A stretch of DNA of 37,577 nucleotides from Treponema sp. (GTDB lineage: Bacteria; Spirochaetota; Spirochaetia; Treponematales; Treponemataceae): contig JAILIC010000113.1 in the NCBI GenBank assembly GCA_024695475.1, forward strand, positions 1 through 37,577, in the 5' to 3' direction. Shown in pieces: positions 1 to 8,616 of the stretch (its first letter is position 1; the number at the start of each line of letters is the position of its first letter). Both the position numbers and the translations under genes were made by a program. The notes below the pieces were generated by a model. That model ran no database searches and was not told the DNA's origin. It saw nothing but the letters and a program-made list of their open reading frames with translations.

Positions 1-543
1 TCCTTTTGATATAATCGTATCAAGTCCAATCTTATCTAACGTATCCTTACGCCACATATTAAAGCCGCCAGTTAAATCTTTAACGTTCACGCCAAGTACC
101 AAACGGCTGTATAATGATCCACCCTTGGATATGCAATTACGCAGCACAGACCACCCCTCAACACTACCACCTTTTATATTACGGGAACCTATTGCTACAT
201 CATGAGTCTGTATTGCTTCATACAGTTTTGGCAGGTATTCTGGCTTATGTGAAAAATCAGCATCCATTTCACACAGTACATCGTACCCATGTTCTATTCC
301 CCACTTAAAGCCTGTTATATAGGCATCAGCAAGTCCTTTTTTTTCGGTACGTTCCAGCAAATGCAAGCGGTTTTCCCATACCTCCCCCCTTAAATTTTTT
401 ACTGCATCAGCGGTACCATCAGGACTACCATCATCAACGACAAGAATACCAGCATCTTGGGGAATATTTTGAAAAACCTGCGGAATAATCGCGGTAATAT
501 TATCAATTTCATTATAGGTAGGAATAATAACAAGAAGTTTCAT
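1..543 (-). CDS. Polyprenol-phosphate mannosyltransferase (Dpm1-like GT2), C-terminus cut by window edge
   Basis: Reading the minus strand from the ATG at 543 gives 181 codons without a stop, running off the left edge. The start MKLLVIIPTYNEIDNI is a classical GT2 opening. The nucleotide-binding VVDDGSPDGT and the acidic EMDADFSHKPEYLP are the signature of polyprenol/dolichol-phosphate mannose synthases, which move mannose from GDP-mannose to a polyprenyl phosphate on the cytoplasmic face to feed GT-C enzymes outside. IGSRNIKGG and LTGGFNMW also fit that subfamily. A GAAGGGC ribosome-binding site lies 5-11 bases upstream of the start. Divergent from the GT2 at 688. The sugar is a family-based inference, and any C-terminal membrane domain lies outside the window. 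Confidence 0.85.
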   Translation of the reverse strand, partial: MKLLVIIPTYNEIDNITAIIPQVFQNIPQDAGILVVDDGSPDGTADAVKNLRGEVWENRLHLLERTEKKGLADAYITGFKWGIEHGYDVLCEMDADFSHKPEYLPKLYEAIQTHDVAIGSRNIKGGSVEGWSVLRNCISKGGSLYSRLVLGVNVKDLTGGFNMWRKDTLDKIGLDTIISKG

Positions 544-582
544 TATGTAAGCCCTTCAAAATAGATTAAAAACAAGTATCTT

Positions 583-612
583 ATATTACCATATCTAAAA
601 GTCTTGTTACAA
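583..612 (-). promoter_or_regulatory. Candidate sigma70 promoter for the minus-strand mannosyltransferase
   Basis: On the minus strand TTGTAA (612-607) and TAATAT (588-583) are separated by 18 bases, about 40 bases upstream of the ATG at 543. Pattern match only. Confidence 0.35.
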
Positions 613-649
613 GACAATAAAACTTGCCAATTAAAGCAATTGAGTTTTA

Positions 650-678
650 TAGACAGATGTGTATCTTGTCGATATACT
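650..678 (+). promoter_or_regulatory. Candidate promoter TAGACA-N17-TATACT
   Basis: TAGACA (650-655) and TATACT (673-678) lie exactly 17 bases apart. The -10 ends 9 bases before the ATG at 688, so the transcript would start within a few bases of the start codon, and no Shine-Dalgarno sequence is visible. The same two hexamers with the same spacing recur at 12130-12158. Confidence 0.55.
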
Positions 679-687
679 GACCACAAT

Positions 688-1629
688 ATGTATACACTGT
701 CACTTGTCGTACCTTGTTATAACGAAGAAGAAACTATACCCATTTTTTATGATACCGTACTCACAATAGCTCCTCAGATTGATGCAGAGCTGGAATTTGT
801 ATTTGTCGATGACGGTAGCACTGACCGTACCTTGGCGATTTTACGCGATTTATCTAAAAAAGATGCCAGAGTCCATTATGTTTCGTTTTCTCGTAACTTT
901 GGTAAAGAAAGTGCCTTGTATGCAGGCTTAAAAGCAAGTCATGGAGACTATGTAGCGACCATGGATGTCGATTTACAAGATCCACCCTCTCTCCTGCCAC
1001 AAATGCTTTCGATAGTTACTGGTAAGACAGAAACTGACGGTATCGAATATGACTGTGTAGCTACCAGACGAAGCACACGTAAAGGTGAGCCACCAATACG
1101 TTCCTTTTTTGCAAATTTGTTTTATCGCCTGATAAACAAGATGTCTACGGTAAAGATTGAAAACGGAGCCAGAGATTACCGTCTTATGAGTCGTACCATG
1201 GTAAATGCCATTATCAATGATCCAGAATATAACCGTTTTTCAAAAGGAATTTTCAGCTGGGTAGGCTTTAACACCTATTGGATTGCATATGAAAACATCG
1301 AGCGAAGTGCTGGTACAACTAAGTGGTCTTTTTTTAAGCTCTTTAAATATTCCTTGGAAGGAATTCTTGCTTATACCACGGTCCCGCTGCTCTTTTCATC
1401 TCTGATTGGCTTATTTTTCTGCATAGCTTCTCTGTTGGGCTTGCTCTTTATTGTTATTCGTAAACTATTACGAGGTGATCCTGTTGCAGGTTGGGCATCC
1501 ATGGTAAGTATCATTACCTTTTTAGGCGGCATCATTTTGTTTAACTTGGGCATTTTAGGACTATACATCTCCAAAATGTACATGGAAACAAAGAACCGCC
1601 AGATTTATATCGTTAGGGAAGAAAAATAA
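688..1629 (+). CDS. GtrB/ArnC-like polyprenyl-phosphate glycosyltransferase (GT2)
   Basis: This 313-residue protein has an N-terminal GT2 domain (SLVVPCYNEEE, FVFVDDGSTDRT, TMDVDLQDPP) followed by two strongly hydrophobic segments near residues 230-300, the layout of GtrB/ArnC/CsbB enzymes that load one sugar onto undecaprenyl phosphate. An upstream in-frame TTG at 604 would add 28 residues, but homology begins at MYTLSLVVP and a good promoter lies inside that extension, so I start at 688. It sits two genes before a GtrII-like membrane glucosyltransferase (2937), which suggests a GtrA/B/II-type system in which this enzyme makes the lipid-linked donor. No GtrA flippase is adjacent. The sugar is unknown. 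Confidence 0.85.
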   Translation: MYTLSLVVPCYNEEETIPIFYDTVLTIAPQIDAELEFVFVDDGSTDRTLAILRDLSKKDARVHYVSFSRNFGKESALYAGLKASHGDYVATMDVDLQDPPSLLPQMLSIVTGKTETDGIEYDCVATRRSTRKGEPPIRSFFANLFYRLINKMSTVKIENGARDYRLMSRTMVNAIINDPEYNRFSKGIFSWVGFNTYWIAYENIERSAGTTKWSFFKLFKYSLEGILAYTTVPLLFSSLIGLFFCIASLLGLLFIVIRKLLRGDPVAGWASMVSIITFLGGIILFNLGILGLYISKMYMETKNRQIYIVREEK

Positions 1630-1671
1630 AAGGTATAAGACAACTGTAAGTCTCCCACAAGGACGCCAGCC

Positions 1672-2841
1672 TTAGGCTTTTGCACATAAGGCTAAAAACT
1701 GCTCCGTAATATGATCCCAGCGTCTGTCTGCCAAATCAAAATGGTAGGTACATGTCTTTTGCTTTATGGCAGCACGGACACCGGCAATAAAATCCTCATA
1801 GGTATAACTAACACAGACACCAACATCGACAAGCTTGGGAGTATCACAATAGGCAACAATCGGTTTATGTGCAGCCATTGCCTGATAATACTTTGCAGTA
1901 ATTCCCAAAGGACGATTTTTGTAAAAGTCTGTGACATACGGCACCATAACAACCGAGCAATTAGTGATCCAAGCAGGTACTTCAGATGGTGCAATACCAG
2001 GAACATAACTGAGGTTTGTATATTCTTTTATTTTTTGCTGGATTTGCTCGCTTGGATAATTAGGACAAACAACAATATAGTGGTATTCTAGATCTGCTTT
2101 TGCAGCTTTAAACAGTAAGTCCCACTCAACTTCCCATGCACCGACATAGAGTATAGTATTGGGCTTTTGTAAAAGATTTGGTATCGGATAGTTTTTTTCA
2201 TAGCTTTCAATATCAACACCATTTGACAGCAGCGTGTAACGTATATGCTGCTCAAAATCAGGAATCTTACGGCGGTAAAGGTCGAGTCCCTCCTGATTGA
2301 CGATGATGTTTAAGTCAGCAACATGCATCATATGTTCTTCGTTAGTGACATAGCGGCTCAGTGCCCCATCGTACATAAGGGGATCGCTAGGACGATATAC
2401 CATTTTTGCCTGCGGATATCGCTTTTTAAGCTGATCAATAAAAATCATGCCGTCGCAACTTTCAAAGACAAAGACATCGGTACCATCGAGCCACTTTTTT
2501 GCAAATGATGAAAATGAGGTAAAAGAAAAACGCTCCAAGGTGTTCATCATGGAGTCACTAAGTATTTTGTTTACACTGTTGGGCAACTTCATGGTAGCAA
2601 GCGTCACATTATGCAGTTTACTTTTACCGACATCATAGGTAATTCCTTTTTGCAATGCTTTGACACTGTGTTTATTATAGAGCTCTTGATGCATAAAGTA
2701 ACTGTAATACGGACGAGGAAAGCTAAAAAAGACTACTTCGATACCTACGTTACAGGCGGCCTCTGCAAATTTATGAAAGCCACCCAATCTATGTGACTGC
2801 CAGTTATGACCAGTAAGAAACGTTATTTTTTTAATACTCAT
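1672..2841 (-). CDS. GT-B glycosyltransferase, GumK-like
   Basis: 389 residues on the minus strand, between two plus-strand genes. The start MSIKKITFLTGHNW with HRLGGFHKFAEAA, the middle segment YVGAWEVEWDLLF, and the C-terminal donor-site region GITAKYYQAMAAHKPIVAY are typical of GT-B enzymes. They most resemble the GumK (glucuronosyl-beta-mannosyl, GT70) type, in which the glutamate/lysine-rich YYQAMAA segment contacts the nucleotide-sugar. No signal peptide or membrane helix is evident, so it is probably cytoplasmic or peripheral. An AGGGGC stretch directly before the ATG could act as ribosome-binding site. Family assignment is moderate; donor and acceptor are not predictable. Confidence 0.75.
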   Translation of the reverse strand: MSIKKITFLTGHNWQSHRLGGFHKFAEAACNVGIEVVFFSFPRPYYSYFMHQELYNKHSVKALQKGITYDVGKSKLHNVTLATMKLPNSVNKILSDSMMNTLERFSFTSFSSFAKKWLDGTDVFVFESCDGMIFIDQLKKRYPQAKMVYRPSDPLMYDGALSRYVTNEEHMMHVADLNIIVNQEGLDLYRRKIPDFEQHIRYTLLSNGVDIESYEKNYPIPNLLQKPNTILYVGAWEVEWDLLFKAAKADLEYHYIVVCPNYPSEQIQQKIKEYTNLSYVPGIAPSEVPAWITNCSVVMVPYVTDFYKNRPLGITAKYYQAMAAHKPIVAYCDTPKLVDVGVCVSYTYEDFIAGVRAAIKQKTCTYHFDLADRRWDHITEQFLALCAKA

Positions 2842-2936
2842 GCCCCTAGCATGGCTTAAATCATGCCAAAAGTAAAGAGGAATACAAAAGTTGCAGATGA
2901 TAGCATTTATATAAAAATCGTGCTACAGTATAGGCT

Positions 2937-4700
2937 ATGTATACGAAGCTTAGAAAACTATGTACTTTTCAAACGCTGTTGCTTTTAGCTTTTGCTTTTT
3001 GTCTTATCTGCATTCTTCCCTTTACACGAGCACTGCTTGTTGCTCTCATGGAAATGCTTATTGGAAGATCATTACGCAATATCCATAAATGGGATATGGT
3101 CATCATCCATTCGATGGCTTTTTTTGCGACATTATGTGCAATCTGGTATTTTTTGTGGTATACAAAAAAAGGTAAACCTGCATGGTCTGCCATTAAAGAA
3201 AAATACATACATCTTTTTTGTCAGGAACATACCGTAAAATATCTTACGGTCCTCTTTACCCTCTTGTGTATATTCTTTTTTGCACTCCTACGTGCAAATT
3301 ACGATTATCAAGATGATATTACCCGCTCTTTTAAGGGGCATAAAATGTGGGCTGGCGGCAGTCGCTTTGTGTCAGAAACACTAGCGGTATTTTTGCATAC
3401 TAATTTCTATATCAATGATATTTCGCCCATTACGCAATTATTCAGTATCGCTGTTATCTGTGTCACTGCCTATCTTATTGCAGGCATCATCGGTAAAGGC
3501 AAAGTAACACGACTGTCATTGGCTGCAGCGTCACTGTTTGGTATGACTCCATTTTTTTTGGAAAACATGTCATATAAATACGACTGTCCATACATGGCTC
3601 TCTCTGTACTCTTTGCAGTCATTCCATTTCTTTGTACCTCACACTATCTAGCCTATTGCATTACCAGTTTTACGGGGCTTATTCTTGTCTGTTCGTCTTA
3701 TCAGGCCTCAAACAGCGTATATATACTGCTTGCAATCTATTGCGCATTTGCGCTCTGGCTCGACGGAGCTTCTTGGAAAAAGATCGGTATTTTTGCAGGA
3801 TTGTCCGTAGCAAGCTACGTAGCCGCACTCGTCTATTTTAGAGCTGTCATCATGATTCCTTGGTCAAGTGAAGGCATGGATGTCGGTACTGACATTGTAC
3901 AGGGCAACCTTATTGCAGGTATAGCACGTAATTTTATTACCTATGTTCATGTAATACTCCGTACCTTTGGCAACATCTGGATAAAAGGTTTTACCGCTCT
4001 TGCCATGCTGATATTTCCTTGTGCAATCGCCTGTCATGCTAAAAATAAGAAGTTGGTATCAGGGCTATTTGCACTTGTCATCATGTCCGGCATGTTTGCA
4101 TTATCATACGGAGCCTATCTCATACTTGAAGATGCCGCTATGGTAGGCAGAGCCTTTATCGGCTTTGCTGTTTTTGTCAGTCTCATTGCAACTGCCGACA
4201 TTGTTTTTGTACAGGAGGCCCGTCCAGCTGTTCTTACAAAAGTTACCTATGGCATTGTACTTTGTTTATTTTATGGCATGGGCATTTGCACTACCGTTAC
4301 CGGTAACCTGTATGCCAAGCAAAAGGATTATCAGACCTTCCGCTTTACGATTTTGGCACAAGATTTAAGCCATATTGTAGATCCGAGTCAAAATAATACA
4401 TTGTTTGTCGGCGGTGCTATCGGTCAGACAAGCAAGGCTCATATGGAATATGTAAACTACCATCTTGAAATGGGAGGAGCAACAAGTCCTTGGAGCAGCT
4501 ACATTCTGGCAAATTTAAACATGAATGTAGAGTTTAGTTCTACCGATACCTGGGAAAACCTTTCTACACAAGAAAAAGAACATCTGCAATCATTGCCATT
4601 GATTATGGACAGCTACTATCATACGATTTATGGCAAAGACAATGAGTATTATGTAGCTTTCAAAAATCCTCAGGTCACGGATTACGAAAATGGCAACTAA
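2937..4700 (+). CDS. GtrII-like membrane glucosyltransferase (Glucos_trans_II family)
   Basis: A 587-residue polytopic protein with about ten hydrophobic segments over residues 10-440 and a soluble C-terminal part of about 130 residues. The first large loop carries DYQDDITR (D126-D127), followed by GHKMWAGGSRFVSETL, the acidic-pair and arginine pattern of the GtrII family, which uses lipid-linked glucose to modify surface glycans on the outer side of the membrane. A plausible partner is the GtrB-like enzyme at 688. The ATG at 2937 has no visible Shine-Dalgarno sequence. The gene ends 9 bases before the first YidC-phosphotransferase fusion, so the two are probably co-transcribed. Confidence 0.75.
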   Translation: MYTKLRKLCTFQTLLLLAFAFCLICILPFTRALLVALMEMLIGRSLRNIHKWDMVIIHSMAFFATLCAIWYFLWYTKKGKPAWSAIKEKYIHLFCQEHTVKYLTVLFTLLCIFFFALLRANYDYQDDITRSFKGHKMWAGGSRFVSETLAVFLHTNFYINDISPITQLFSIAVICVTAYLIAGIIGKGKVTRLSLAAASLFGMTPFFLENMSYKYDCPYMALSVLFAVIPFLCTSHYLAYCITSFTGLILVCSSYQASNSVYILLAIYCAFALWLDGASWKKIGIFAGLSVASYVAALVYFRAVIMIPWSSEGMDVGTDIVQGNLIAGIARNFITYVHVILRTFGNIWIKGFTALAMLIFPCAIACHAKNKKLVSGLFALVIMSGMFALSYGAYLILEDAAMVGRAFIGFAVFVSLIATADIVFVQEARPAVLTKVTYGIVLCLFYGMGICTTVTGNLYAKQKDYQTFRFTILAQDLSHIVDPSQNNTLFVGGAIGQTSKAHMEYVNYHLEMGGATSPWSSYILANLNMNVEFSSTDTWENLSTQEKEHLQSLPLIMDSYYHTIYGKDNEYYVAFKNPQVTDYENGN

Positions 4701-4709
4701 GTAGGTATT

Positions 4710-7391
4710 ATGTTTTTATATTACATTATCATACATCCAATAAAACAGATACTCGAAACCTGTTATATATTATTTAATTTTATTTTTCATAATGCAGGAT
4801 ACTCAATCATTGGATTAAGTTTTGTCGTAACGCTGTTCTGCCTGCCTCTGTATATCGTTGCAGAGCAATGGCAAGAAAAAGAGCGTACGTTGCAAAAGCT
4901 GCTGGCACCGGGAACCGCACGAATAAAAAAAGCATTTCATGGTGACGAGCAGTACATGATGCTTACGGCTTTCTATAAAGAACACAAGTACCATCCTATT
5001 ATGGCATTACGCTCCTCATTTGGACTGCTCATACAGATTCCGTTTTTTATGGCGGCATATAGTTATCTGTCTCATTTAACGACATTACAGGGAGCCTCAT
5101 TCTGGTTTATCCGCGACTTAGGTGCTCCTGATGCAACATTCACCATCGGTTCGTTTGCAGTCAACATGCTGCCAATCGCGATGACAGTCATCAACTGCGT
5201 TGCAGGTGCCATTTATGCAAAAGGACATGGATTGCGCGAGCAGATTCAGATTTACGCATGTGCACTGGTATTTTTGGTATTATTATATACCTCCCCGGCA
5301 GGGTTGGTATTGTACTGGACCATGAACAATGTGCTGTCTCTGGTAAAAAATATCTTTTATAAACTCAAACATCCGCTACAGGTACTGTATGTGCTTACCT
5401 CACTATGTGCATTGTACATGCTGTACTATTTTTTTATCAAACACAGTGACTCTCGCATTGAACTAAAAGCAATCATATTCTTATTTGCAGTTTGTATTCT
5501 TGCTACCCCACTCTTAATCAAGGGATATCAGTGGCTTACCACGCACTTGTTAACCGATGTATCGTCAAAACCATCCCAGATGGCACTGCTTTTTGTATTG
5601 GGCAGTCTGACACTGGCACTGACAGCAGGACTTGCCATTCCTTCTACCATCATCGAAAGTGAGCCTAAAAACTTTTGTTATATCGACGGCTATAACTCTC
5701 CGTTTGTCTTTTTACGCATCGTATTATATCAGGCAATTGGTTTGTTTGTATTTTGGACAGGATGTATGTATGCTCTCTTTTCAAAAAAGACAAAACAGGG
5801 TTTTACACTTATCGTTGTCTTTGCAGCCCTCTACGGACTGGTAAACAACTTTTTCTTTGGTGGCAACTACGGTCCACTGACTCCTGAGTTGTATTTTATG
5901 GAGCCTCAATTTTTTGAGGGACCACACCATCTCATCATCCTCAATGCAGTCATCGCCCTCGCACTGTTTGCAGTCACGCTGATTTTGTTGACTAAAAAAA
6001 GTACAGTGCTGACTCCCGTGTTTGCTATCTTTATCTTCGCATTACTTGGCATCTCAATAAAAAACATCGCCATCATCAACAACGAGTATCGCAACATGGA
6101 AGCTCCAGTCATTAAAGACAACGTAGAGCCTATATTCCACCTGTCAAAGACAGGCAAAAACGTACTGGTCTTTATGCAAGATCGCAATTTTTCGCCAATT
6201 GTTGATGACATCTGTGAAGAAAATCAACAGCTTGCAAAACAGTTTGATGGCTTTATCTTTTACGAAAATGCCACGTCATTTGGTCAGTACACAATGATTG
6301 GAGTACCCGGTTTATTTGGTGGGTATGACTATACTCCTTATGAAATAAACAAACGTACTGATAAAACACTGCGCGAAAAATATAATGAGTCTATCCTTTC
6401 AATGCCGGTTTTATTTAGTGAACATGGGTATACAAGCACGGTTGCTGACATACCGTATGAAAACTTTTTAAAGACCCCATTAACCGAAATGTATGACGGC
6501 TACCCACAGATTAATCGCCTTGTTACCAGAGACAGTTATATCGACTATTGGTGTGCCCATAATAATTTTACAAAAGTGCCCTATCACAGCACGATGATTA
6601 TCCATAACTTTATCATGTTTGGCGTGTTTAAGCTCTTTCCTCCTGTATTGCGAAAACTGGTATATGCAAAAGACTGGTGGGATTCCGGAGATCCAAACGA
6701 AGCCACCGATACTTTTATCAGAAATTATGCAGAGCTAGATCTTTTGCCTCAGCTATGTGACACCACTTCGGATACTGATACCTTTATGATTATCGATAAT
6801 GAGTCAACACACGAGCCAGTATTTTTACAGGCTCCTGACTATATACCGGTCAATACGGTCACCGACTACGGCAACAGCAAGTATCCGCACAGCGACCATT
6901 ATCATGCTCAGGCAGCAACGTTTAGACTGTATGGTAAGTTTTTTGATTATCTGCGTGAGCAGGGTGTCTATGACAACACGCGTATCATCATTGTTTCTGA
7001 CCATGGCACAGGTTTTGACATAGACTTTATCAAGCAACGTGATCAGGTACCATTTAGGGCAGAAGAAGTACTTGCCTGTCTTTTAGTCAAGGATTTTAAC
7101 TCCCATACCTATAACGATGGCGATATTCTGCTGAAAAAAGATGATACGTTTATGACCAATGCCGACGTCCCCGCTTTGGCAACTGAAGGTATAATCCCTG
7201 ATGCCCGTAATCCGTTTACCAACAATCCGCTCAAAGTAGCTGACAAGGCGGCATATATAAAGATTTCGTATGCACCGGGAGAAAGTACCCGTAACCGTGA
7301 CCACACGCAGTTTACGATTAAGGACACGGACTGGTACACGGTTCATGATGACGTACGTATCGGGACAAACTGGTCTCGCTATACAGAGTAA
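4710..7391 (+). CDS. YidC/Oxa1-like core fused to an alkaline-phosphatase-superfamily transferase, copy 1
   Basis: 893 residues in three parts. Residues ~1-225 match the five-helix YidC/Oxa1 core: SFVVTLFCLPL, then HPIMALRSSFGLLIQIPFF, WFIRDLGAPD, LPIAMTVINC and SPAGLVLYWTMNNV, in the family's order. Residues ~226-465 are further membrane segments. Residues ~485-893 are a sulfatase/LtaS/EptA-like domain with metal ligand D491 (FMQDRN), probable nucleophile T528 (GQYTMIG) and D764-H765 (VSDHG), ending NPFTNNPLK. Position T41 is where insertases carry the groove arginine. Unlike copies 2 and 3, this one lacks the HxH pair about 30 residues after SDHG. It probably transfers a phospho-head group outside the membrane; an insertase role looks unlikely. 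Not followed by a TagF-like partner. Start ATG lies 9 bases after the previous stop. Confidence 0.8.
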   Translation: MFLYYIIIHPIKQILETCYILFNFIFHNAGYSIIGLSFVVTLFCLPLYIVAEQWQEKERTLQKLLAPGTARIKKAFHGDEQYMMLTAFYKEHKYHPIMALRSSFGLLIQIPFFMAAYSYLSHLTTLQGASFWFIRDLGAPDATFTIGSFAVNMLPIAMTVINCVAGAIYAKGHGLREQIQIYACALVFLVLLYTSPAGLVLYWTMNNVLSLVKNIFYKLKHPLQVLYVLTSLCALYMLYYFFIKHSDSRIELKAIIFLFAVCILATPLLIKGYQWLTTHLLTDVSSKPSQMALLFVLGSLTLALTAGLAIPSTIIESEPKNFCYIDGYNSPFVFLRIVLYQAIGLFVFWTGCMYALFSKKTKQGFTLIVVFAALYGLVNNFFFGGNYGPLTPELYFMEPQFFEGPHHLIILNAVIALALFAVTLILLTKKSTVLTPVFAIFIFALLGISIKNIAIINNEYRNMEAPVIKDNVEPIFHLSKTGKNVLVFMQDRNFSPIVDDICEENQQLAKQFDGFIFYENATSFGQYTMIGVPGLFGGYDYTPYEINKRTDKTLREKYNESILSMPVLFSEHGYTSTVADIPYENFLKTPLTEMYDGYPQINRLVTRDSYIDYWCAHNNFTKVPYHSTMIIHNFIMFGVFKLFPPVLRKLVYAKDWWDSGDPNEATDTFIRNYAELDLLPQLCDTTSDTDTFMIIDNESTHEPVFLQAPDYIPVNTVTDYGNSKYPHSDHYHAQAATFRLYGKFFDYLREQGVYDNTRIIIVSDHGTGFDIDFIKQRDQVPFRAEEVLACLLVKDFNSHTYNDGDILLKKDDTFMTNADVPALATEGIIPDARNPFTNNPLKVADKAAYIKISYAPGESTRNRDHTQFTIKDTDWYTVHDDVRIGTNWSRYTE

Positions 7392-7417
7392 AGCGTATCT
7401 TGACCAGACGTATTTCA

Positions 7418-7446
7418 TTGATTATTTTTATCGATACTACTAAAAT
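7418..7446 (+). promoter_or_regulatory. Candidate promoter TTGATT-N17-TAAAAT before the Arn-like cassette
   Basis: TTGATT (7418-7423) and TAAAAT (7441-7446) with 17-base spacing lie in the 85-base gap after the first fusion gene. A strong AAGGAG (7464-7469) follows before the GTG start at 7477. Pattern match only. Confidence 0.4.
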
Positions 7447-7476
7447 AGAATGAAGCAATAAGCAAGGAGAACTTAA

Positions 7477-8610
7477 GTGATACCTTTTAATATTCCACCT
7501 GTCGTAGGAACTGAATCTACTTATCTATTACAAGCTGTACAAAACCATAAATTATGTGGAGACGGTCCTTTTACAAAAAAGTGTTCTGAGTATCTATCAA
7601 AACAATTGTGTGGTCATAAAGTATTGCTCACAACCTCTTGTACTACTGCATTGGAAATGGCAGCACTGCTCTGTGATTTGCAGCCAGGTGACGAGGTTAT
7701 TCTCCCATCATTTACTTTCTGTTCTACTGCAGATGCATTTGTACAGCGCGGAGCCACGCTGGTTTTTGTCGATGTACGTCCAGACACACTTAATATTGAC
7801 GAAACAAAAATCGAGCAAGCCATAACTTCTAAAACAAAAGTAATTGTTCCTATGCATTATGCCGGTGTCGCTTGTGAGATGGATACCATCATGGCAATTG
7901 CAAAAAAACATAACCTTAAAGTTGTTGAAGATGCCGCACAGGCAATCTGCTCCACCTATAAAGGAAAACCTCTCGGTACCATAGGCGACTTTGGATGCCT
8001 GTCATTCCATGAAACTAAGAATTTTAGCATGGGCGAAGGCGGTGCCATCGTCATAAATGACGTATCAAAATTTGAAAAAGCCGAAATCATCCGTGAAAAA
8101 GGTACTGACCGTAGTAAGTTTTTACGCGGTCAAATAGATAAATACACCTGGCGTGATTATGGCTCATCCTATCTGCCAAGTGAATTATGTGCCGCCTATC
8201 TCTGGGGGCAGTTGGAACAGGCAGATACCATTCAATCATCACGTATGCGTGCATGGCAGTACTATTTTGATCAATTACAGGATGTTGCATCTGCCCATAC
8301 ACTTGCTTTACCGACAGTGCCAGCAGATTGTCAGCACAATGCACACCTGTTTTATTTTATTACCAACTCATTTGAAGAACGTACTGCTCTGTTGCAATAT
8401 TTGCATGACAATGACGTGGGAGCCGTATTCCATTATATTCCATTGCACAGTGCACCAGCCGGCATAAAATTTGGTCGTTTTGCAGGTGAAGATGTAATTA
8501 CTACCAACTACTCAGAACGTCTGGTTCGCCTCCCTCTCTATTATGGTCTGACACAAGCGGATCAGGATATAGTCATCGCCAAAGTTAAGGAATTTTACAA
8601 AAACAAATAA
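7477..8610 (+). CDS. DegT/DnrJ/EryC1/StrS nucleotide-sugar aminotransferase, WecE/RffA-like
   Basis: 377 residues, close to the length of E. coli WecE (dTDP-4-amino-4,6-dideoxygalactose transaminase). The PLP lysine is K181 in SFHETKNFSMGEGGA, a motif strongly associated with WecE. Also visible are TTSCTTALEMAALL (PLP phosphate site), PSFTFCSTADAF and VEDAAQAI. It would transaminate a 4-keto-6-deoxy nucleotide sugar, most likely dTDP-linked, in the cytoplasm. The start codon is GTG, preceded by AAGGAG at 7464. It heads a run with an ArnC-like GT2, two ArnE/F-like half transporters and a GT-C protein, so the amino sugar is probably loaded on a polyprenyl carrier, flipped and transferred. The nucleotide-sugar oxidoreductase that makes the keto substrate is not in the window. 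Confidence 0.85.
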   Translation: MIPFNIPPVVGTESTYLLQAVQNHKLCGDGPFTKKCSEYLSKQLCGHKVLLTTSCTTALEMAALLCDLQPGDEVILPSFTFCSTADAFVQRGATLVFVDVRPDTLNIDETKIEQAITSKTKVIVPMHYAGVACEMDTIMAIAKKHNLKVVEDAAQAICSTYKGKPLGTIGDFGCLSFHETKNFSMGEGGAIVINDVSKFEKAEIIREKGTDRSKFLRGQIDKYTWRDYGSSYLPSELCAAYLWGQLEQADTIQSSRMRAWQYYFDQLQDVASAHTLALPTVPADCQHNAHLFYFITNSFEERTALLQYLHDNDVGAVFHYIPLHSAPAGIKFGRFAGEDVITTNYSERLVRLPLYYGLTQADQDIVIAKVKEFYKNK

Positions 8611-8616
8611 ATACAC

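Noticed and set aside
604-687. TTG start extending the first GT2 by 28 residues
   Set aside because: The added residues show no GT2 homology and overlap a good promoter; the ATG at 688 opens directly into the GT2 motif.
4710-5390. Housekeeping YidC insertase
   Set aside because: Three paralogues inside a glycan locus, the groove arginine changed to threonine, and fusion to a phosphotransferase domain make ordinary insertase function unlikely.
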